A DNA stretch of 64,000 bases from Monosporascus cannonballus (lineage: Eukaryota > Ascomycota > Sordariomycetes > Xylariales): NCBI GenBank assembly GCA_004154925.1, contig QJNS01000036.1, positions 344,286 through 408,285 on the forward strand, written 5' to 3'. The first letter of the stretch is position 1, and each line of letters begins with the position of its first letter. This document shows, piece after piece, positions 61,344 to 64,000 of the stretch. Made by a program: the position numbers and the translations under genes. The notes below the pieces were generated by a model that saw only the letters and a list, made by a program, of their open reading frames with translations, made no database searches and was not told the origin of the DNA.

Positions 61344-64000
61344 ACAGAGCGTCACATTTAACAAGTGGCCTTCGCCAGCCCAGGATATCTACTACATTAT
61401 TAGTTTCACAATACGTGATGATCAAACGGCGTCTGGATATCGACTCCAGTTCGCCGTCGCTACTTTAGGTTCTGTTCCCGGCGGTGAAGGAAGATATTGT
61501 CCATTTTAACACCGAATCCTCCCACTTTCGCTTTTCCGCTCATCAGAAACCCGCCCACGTGAAAATGGACGAGGGTGTAATAGAGTGGGACTCGAACTTG
61601 GACGCAACTTGGTGCTCATATTTCGGCCTTTATTACTTCATATAGCTTGACATACAAATACAAACGTCTTCCAAGTCCCCCATGAGAAAACGTTCCCCTC
61701 TTTCATTTGATGTTCTATTGTCGCTCGCTTTAACATGATCTTAGCATATCCAGGATGATATGGAAAGGAAAGATGGGGTCAGGGGAATATATGCCCATGT
61801 CTCAGAAACAATATCTAACCTAGGGCCGCGTTTCAATTCCCCTGTTCTACTTCGGCTATCCCCGTGAGTATCGGTCATTACGCGATAGAAGCTTAGGGAG
61901 AACAAACTAGAGGAAAATTACACTCTACGAACAACTAAATTCTCACTGTTGTACGAAGGTCCGGCCAAAAGGCTTTTCGGTCTCCTCCACGGCTTGGTAC
62001 AGTACTGATTGTGCGACGCTTTTCACTGTATTCCTAGCCTATCAACCTATTTCGAGGAGGCTACCAATGAGACGTTCGCTAAGGCACGCTATATGAGAGC
62101 GCTAACCGAAGTTGCTTAGGGCACCTTTTAGTAACCAACGCTACAGGTATTATACGGAACTGTGTTCTGTGGCTTACTGTGGCTTGGTCCGGCGGAGACC
62201 AAAAGCTTTAGGTCTGAACCTTCGTAACGGCTAGGTGTCTCTAATCGCCCGTTGGAAGAGCTGCCCTCACTGCTGAGTTTTATAGTAGCAGATCCAGACC
62301 TAAGGTTATAACAAGGTCCCGATAGATCAATCCTGCGGCTGCCAAGCTAGTGTAGACTTGGTTAAGAGTGTCACCAGAGGAGAGAAGAGCAGGCAGCCTG
62401 GGTACATATATAATGGCGAACATACAGTGTCCTTGCAGCTGCTCAAAGGGGGACGCGGCCCTATGAAATAAGCTCGATTACGCATCACAAAATAATTATT
62501 CATAAGTATAGTGCCAAGTTGATCACTATGACGAGCAGGGAACCTCATATCTCGCAAAAAGGGCTATGATTTGACGGCAATTCCCTATGTACGCGCACCC
62601 TTGTAGTTAGGAGGATATTTAAGAAAATCAAACTTCGCATCCAGAGCTCGGCAACCATATGGATCCTGTGGCTTCCTGGAATGAGCTTCTGCTTAGTGCA
62701 TGGAATACCTATAGCGAGCGGAACGAGCTTGTTTTGAACCGCAAGCTCCTGATTACACACGCAAGCTATCGGAAACGAAGTCAACTCTACCACAGACCCA
62801 CCAATAAGAGGGGTTCCCGCGCTGTTGGTAACGGCTGTTTCAACCCTACGCGTTCTTGTGTTCTTCTCGAATCCTTGGCATTCGCCAGCCGGGATATACC
62901 TGGAGCTTTAGGCAAAACCATACTTAGTAATCAGGGATGACTTGGCGTATCTGATCCTCTTTCTTCATCGGTTAGTTCAGAATAAGGCCTTCTAGGTTGT
63001 ATCTACTCTCACATCATTAGTTGCGCTATGATAGCGCGCACGAACAAGGACACCTCGGCTAGTCATTAGCTCCGGCATGCTTCATACCTAGACGGCACTG
63101 GTTCGGAGACGTGTGCTCCAGTTTGATATTAGACTGCCGATAATAAACCGTTGACAATGCCCTAACTCGCAGGGTTCCTCCCGGTTTCTCTGGTAATTTA
63201 TCTATCACCGATTACAAGATTATCTTAGTAACAGCTGCGTGTCTTTGGCCGCATGGCTCAAACTTTATCAATGGTTGACAACGCCGGTCTAGAAAATCCG
63301 GCCTGGGGCTAGCACTCCGCCCGCGCTCTCTACTAAGAAGTATCGGGCTGACTACTCTCACCAGAAGACACACTGGTTAGGCGCCCAGTGGGTACGCGAC
63401 TTCCATCGTCCTTCTAGGACAGAAGGCTGTCAACATCGGGCCTAACTCCGTTAGTTATAGGAAGGTCCTTGGCAACGAATGATATGAAACATCCATGTGA
63501 ATCTTCGGGCCCTGGAGGTTCGAGTAAGGGATTTGCCGCCAGTCTTTTCGAGGAGTGGCGGAGTCCGGTGCATCAAATAGGGGGCAAACGATATATTCCT
63601 TCGAGCCAGACTGGCCTGGAAGGCTGTTGAATTCCGTTCTAGGGCAGAACATTTCAAGCGGCGCATAGGCGATGCAATGTTGCTACGATCTAAACCGTAG
63701 ATACAACGCATCTCCTTTCAGGAAGAGAAAATCCTGTATCTCCCAAAGGCAAGGCTTTGATTAGCTATTGACATGCCCTCCGGGAAGTGTAAGAGCAACG
63801 CAATCAGATTACAGGCGGAAGGCTTCATCTGACAATGTCCAGGTGTGCTGATTTCAATTCCATCGGATCTGTCGGATCTATCCTTCATACGCCATGTTAG
63901 GGTTTGCAATGGGTACCCAAATGGGTACCCATCACTACCCACGGATGATATTTTCAATCATAAATAAATAATAAACATCTGTAAACAATACAGAATTACT
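61344..64000. other. Normal-composition DNA without a convincing gene
   Basis: No frame exceeds about 93 codons and none shows a known domain or consistent codon bias. GCTAAC-like branch motifs occur but no coherent exon chain could be assembled. It could be intergenic DNA, a long non-coding transcript or a very old gene relic. The sequence at 62,160-62,260 has scattered GTGGCTTACTGTGGCTT-type duplications. Confidence 0.45.
63910..63931. repeat. Tandem 10-bp palindrome TGGGTACCCA x2
   Basis: Two perfect palindromes, TGGGTACCCA, at 63,910-63,919 and 63,922-63,931, spaced 12 bp centre to centre. A partial further unit, CACTACCCA, follows. They could bind a dimeric regulator or be part of a transposon end lying beyond the window. 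Confidence 0.6.

Noticed and set aside
62659..62940. 93-codon plus-strand ORF as a gene
   Set aside because: No recognisable motif, competing ORFs on the other strand and no supporting intron or context.
1..64000. CRISPR arrays or bacterial operon structure
   Set aside because: No spaced identical repeats; composition, RIP pattern and introns indicate a fungal nuclear genome.

Overview
The window looks like a stretch of a filamentous ascomycete (Pezizomycotina) nuclear genome. About 55 kb is very AT-rich and made of retrotransposons and DNA transposons full of stop codons. In these, C-to-T and G-to-A change is extreme, TpA is abundant and CpG is relatively spared, which is the usual footprint of repeat-induced point mutation (RIP). 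Short fungal-type intron signals, a fungal flavohemoglobin and fungal transposon families (Ty1/Copia, Ty3/Gypsy, pogo/Fot1-like, Tc1/mariner) point the same way. I cannot name the genus.

Layout. 1-945: end of a pogo-like transposase. 1.0-10.36 kb: two related Copia elements head to head, the second inserted into the 3' LTR of the first, forming an imperfect inverted repeat with arms of about 3.8 kb; a mutated tRNA-like gene abuts the outer LTR end. 10.44-15.9 kb: another Copia on the minus strand with a tandem Asn/Arg-coding repeat. 15.95-16.68 kb: small unmutated island, into which a Gypsy element (16,684-23,559, both LTRs visible, antisense ORF after integrase) has inserted. 23.7-28.9 kb: solo LTRs, short repeats and AT-rich filler. 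28.9-33.87 kb: a third Copia, followed by a MITE. 35.0-36.6 kb: second pogo copy. 36.6-43.6 kb: extremely AT-rich block with no recognisable gene. 43.7-54.4 kb: short repeats, a 3.5 kb element with terminal inverted repeats (hAT-like), MITEs and a third pogo copy.

55.2-59.7 kb is a sharply bounded island of normal composition. It holds a mitochondrial inner-membrane signal-peptidase-like (IMP2-like) gene on the plus strand, whose N-terminal part is frame-broken, and an intact intronless 446-residue flavohemoglobin on the minus strand. The two genes are convergent with 1.4 kb of apparently non-coding DNA between them. Upstream of the flavohemoglobin start lies an overlapping ORF whose product looks like a mitochondrial presequence. 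59.75-60.95 kb is a mutated Tc1/mariner element. 60.95-64.0 kb has normal composition but I see no convincing gene, only a small 8-bp minisatellite and a tandem palindrome.

The genes do not form an evident pathway or cluster. Flavohemoglobin is a nitric-oxide dioxygenase; the IMP2-like protein belongs to mitochondrial presequence processing. The rest is a record of nested transposition followed by RIP. Boundaries of degenerate elements are approximate unless a terminal repeat is cited.
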